This document shows positions 4,285-5,062 of a stretch of 5,062 bases of DNA, one piece after another. Position 1 is the first letter of the stretch. Each line of letters starts with the position of its first letter. The stretch comes from JANXQG01 sp037147235 (GTDB lineage: Bacteria; Planctomycetota; Planctomycetia; Pirellulales; Thermoguttaceae), in assembly GCA_037147235.1 (NCBI GenBank), contig JBAWVO010000404.1:1-5062 (forward strand), written 5' to 3'. Under the pieces are notes generated by a model. It was not told where the DNA came from, did no database searches, and saw nothing but the letters and a program-made list of their open reading frames with translations. A program made the position numbers and the translations under genes.

Positions 4285-4959
4285 TCATTTGCCACCCGCC
4301 AACGCCTTTTTGAGCGGACATTCCTCCCCGACCGCTTGGCCCCTACGATACCGCCCCAGCAATTCCTTGGATCGCTGAGCAAGCATTCGCCGCACTTCTC
4401 GCCGCTTGCCCTTGATCCTGGCGATCTTCATGGAATCATAAGCCGTAGTCTGATGCCGCAACCATGCAATAACGGCGGCTTCGGCACGTTTTTCGACGGG
4501 AATTCGTTTCGTCCTAGCCACCGTGCCGCTGCCGACCGGAGTAGCATGATCGGCCACCGCACGGGCCAGCTTACCTGCGAAATCAGCATGTGCAGAATGG
4601 AAGGCCAGAAACTTTACCACCGCACCGTAGAAATCTTCGACGTATTCGACCTGGGCTTTATCACGGCGTCGAGCATCTGCGTCTTTGCGTTTGGCGTATC
4701 CCTCGGTGGATCGCTCGACTTCGAGATCGGCACGGATTTTATTGATGATGGCAGCCGGTGCCCAAACTCCACGTGAGAAAATCTTCCTGCCCTTTTCCTC
4801 CTGTACGATCCAATGGGAGTGGGCCGCCTTGACCCTGCGGGTCAAGGCGGCATCTCCAGGTGGAAGCAGTATCCAACCTTCCGGTGGCGTCAGGATTTTG
4901 CCATCGGCTGATCGGACGGTGTTTGGCGTGGGGCCGGGGGTGAAGATGTTGTCGGTCAT
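4285..4959 (-). CDS. DUF2293-domain protein
   Basis: This 224-aa protein, using the ATG at 4959, has its most conserved part near residues 140-206: TPVGSGTVARTKRIPVE, RAEAAVIAWLRHQTTAYD, MKIARIKGKRREVRRMLAQRS and LLGRYRRG. These match the DUF2293 family as I know it. An N-terminal region (PPEGWILLPPGDAALTRRVK, residues 25-44) and a basic GRKIFSRGVWAP stretch (57-68) precede a charged helical middle. The protein is very basic, so nucleic-acid binding is possible but not shown; the function is unknown. The frame is open to another ATG at 5049 that also has a GGAAGG site. However, that 30-residue extension is Arg-rich and low in complexity, as expected of an out-of-frame shadow, and ATG4959 forms an ATGA overlap with another frame. 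The start is therefore likely but not certain. A perfect 13-bp hairpin lies at 4823-4851. Confidence 0.85.
   Translation of the reverse strand: MTDNIFTPGPTPNTVRSADGKILTPPEGWILLPPGDAALTRRVKAAHSHWIVQEEKGRKIFSRGVWAPAAIINKIRADLEVERSTEGYAKRKDADARRRDKAQVEYVEDFYGAVVKFLAFHSAHADFAGKLARAVADHATPVGSGTVARTKRIPVEKRAEAAVIAWLRHQTTAYDSMKIARIKGKRREVRRMLAQRSKELLGRYRRGQAVGEECPLKKALAGGK
4823..4851 (-). repeat. Perfect 13-bp inverted repeat within the DUF2293 gene
   Basis: GCCGCCTTGACCC at 4823-4835 pairs perfectly with 4839-4851 around a 3-nt loop. It falls in the codons for DAALTRRVKAA. There is no T-tract on either strand. Its outline (CCGC-TT-CCC/GGG-AA-GCGG) resembles the inverted repeat at 1650-1678. Function is unknown. 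Confidence 0.7.
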
Positions 4960-5062
4960 GACGAGGTTCCGTGGCTTCGTCTCACGACCTCTTGGCCGAC
5001 GAGCAGAACTACACCGGTGTAACATTCTCGGCACACGGGCCTTTCGCATTCTGGCCTTCCGT
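4956..5062 (-). CDS. 3' end of a Cys-rich gene running off the window (partial)
   Basis: On the minus strand, the frame entering from the window edge is open for 34 full codons and ends in TGA at 4956-4958. This overlaps the ATG of the DUF2293-type gene as ATGA, a typical sign of translational coupling. The visible tail contains C-X4-C-X2-C (PECERPVCRECYTG) followed by VVLLVGQEVVRRSHG, which looks like part of a zinc-binding module plus a hydrophobic strand. No family can be named from this fragment. The competing reading is that the same bases belong to a longer DUF2293 N-terminus; that frame is Arg-rich and looks less protein-like. Confidence 0.4.
   Translation of the reverse strand, partial: GRPECERPVCRECYTGVVLLVGQEVVRRSHGTSS

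Noticed and set aside
4336..4776. 146-codon plus-strand ORF
   Set aside because: It is antisense to the DUF2293-type coding region, with no supporting start signals or motifs.

Overview
The window looks like ordinary chromosomal sequence of a free-living bacterium with moderate to high GC content. The best guess is Planctomycetota. The reasons are the mix of small orphan families (a DUF6398-type protein, a DUF2293-type protein, a compact dual-specificity-type phosphatase with a Cys-Cys active-site loop, a DoxX-type membrane protein), short gene clusters, a tRNA without an encoded CCA, and a GGTGGGG/CCCCACC palindromic intergenic repeat. This taxonomic call and all family names come from recognising sequence patterns by eye, not from a search.

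Layout, left to right. Positions 1-281 are non-coding. They hold a two-armed palindromic (BIME/REP-like) repeat at 39-120, a run of small hairpins at 161-249, and a plausible promoter at 228-256. This promoter would drive a tRNA-Arg(CCG) gene at 282-355, which ends in an intrinsic terminator at 359-400. Positions 401-783 hold no convincing large gene, only a doubtful minus-strand small ORF at 555-689. Next is a compact plus-strand pair with a 1-nt gap: a DUF6398-type protein (784-1317) and an HD-domain phosphohydrolase (1319-1966). A 26-codon ORF overlaps the end of the HD gene by ATGA.

A perfect-consensus promoter (TTGACA, 16 nt, TATAAT at 2043-2070) starts a new unit. It carries a secreted protein built from six 20-residue repeats (2109-2615), followed 32 nt later by a well-initiated 20-codon ORF (2648-2710). 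That ORF encodes a lipoprotein signal peptide that stops right after its lipobox cysteine. Next on the plus strand is a small dual-specificity-type protein phosphatase (2852-3271). A DoxX-family membrane protein (3359-3787) converges on it from the minus strand.

On the right, a 103-residue uncharacterised protein (3970-4281, plus strand) has its own promoter and a perfect Shine-Dalgarno. Its 3' end lies 3 nt from the end of a minus-strand DUF2293-type gene (4285-4959). That gene appears to be translationally coupled, by an ATGA overlap, to the 3' end of a Cys-rich gene that runs off the window at 5062.

No mobile element, CRISPR array or recognised defence system was seen. The parts least explained by known families are the repeat-protein/lipopeptide unit, the two perfect hairpins inside coding sequence, and the small ORFs. 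The genes do not form one obvious pathway; they read as several independent short transcription units.
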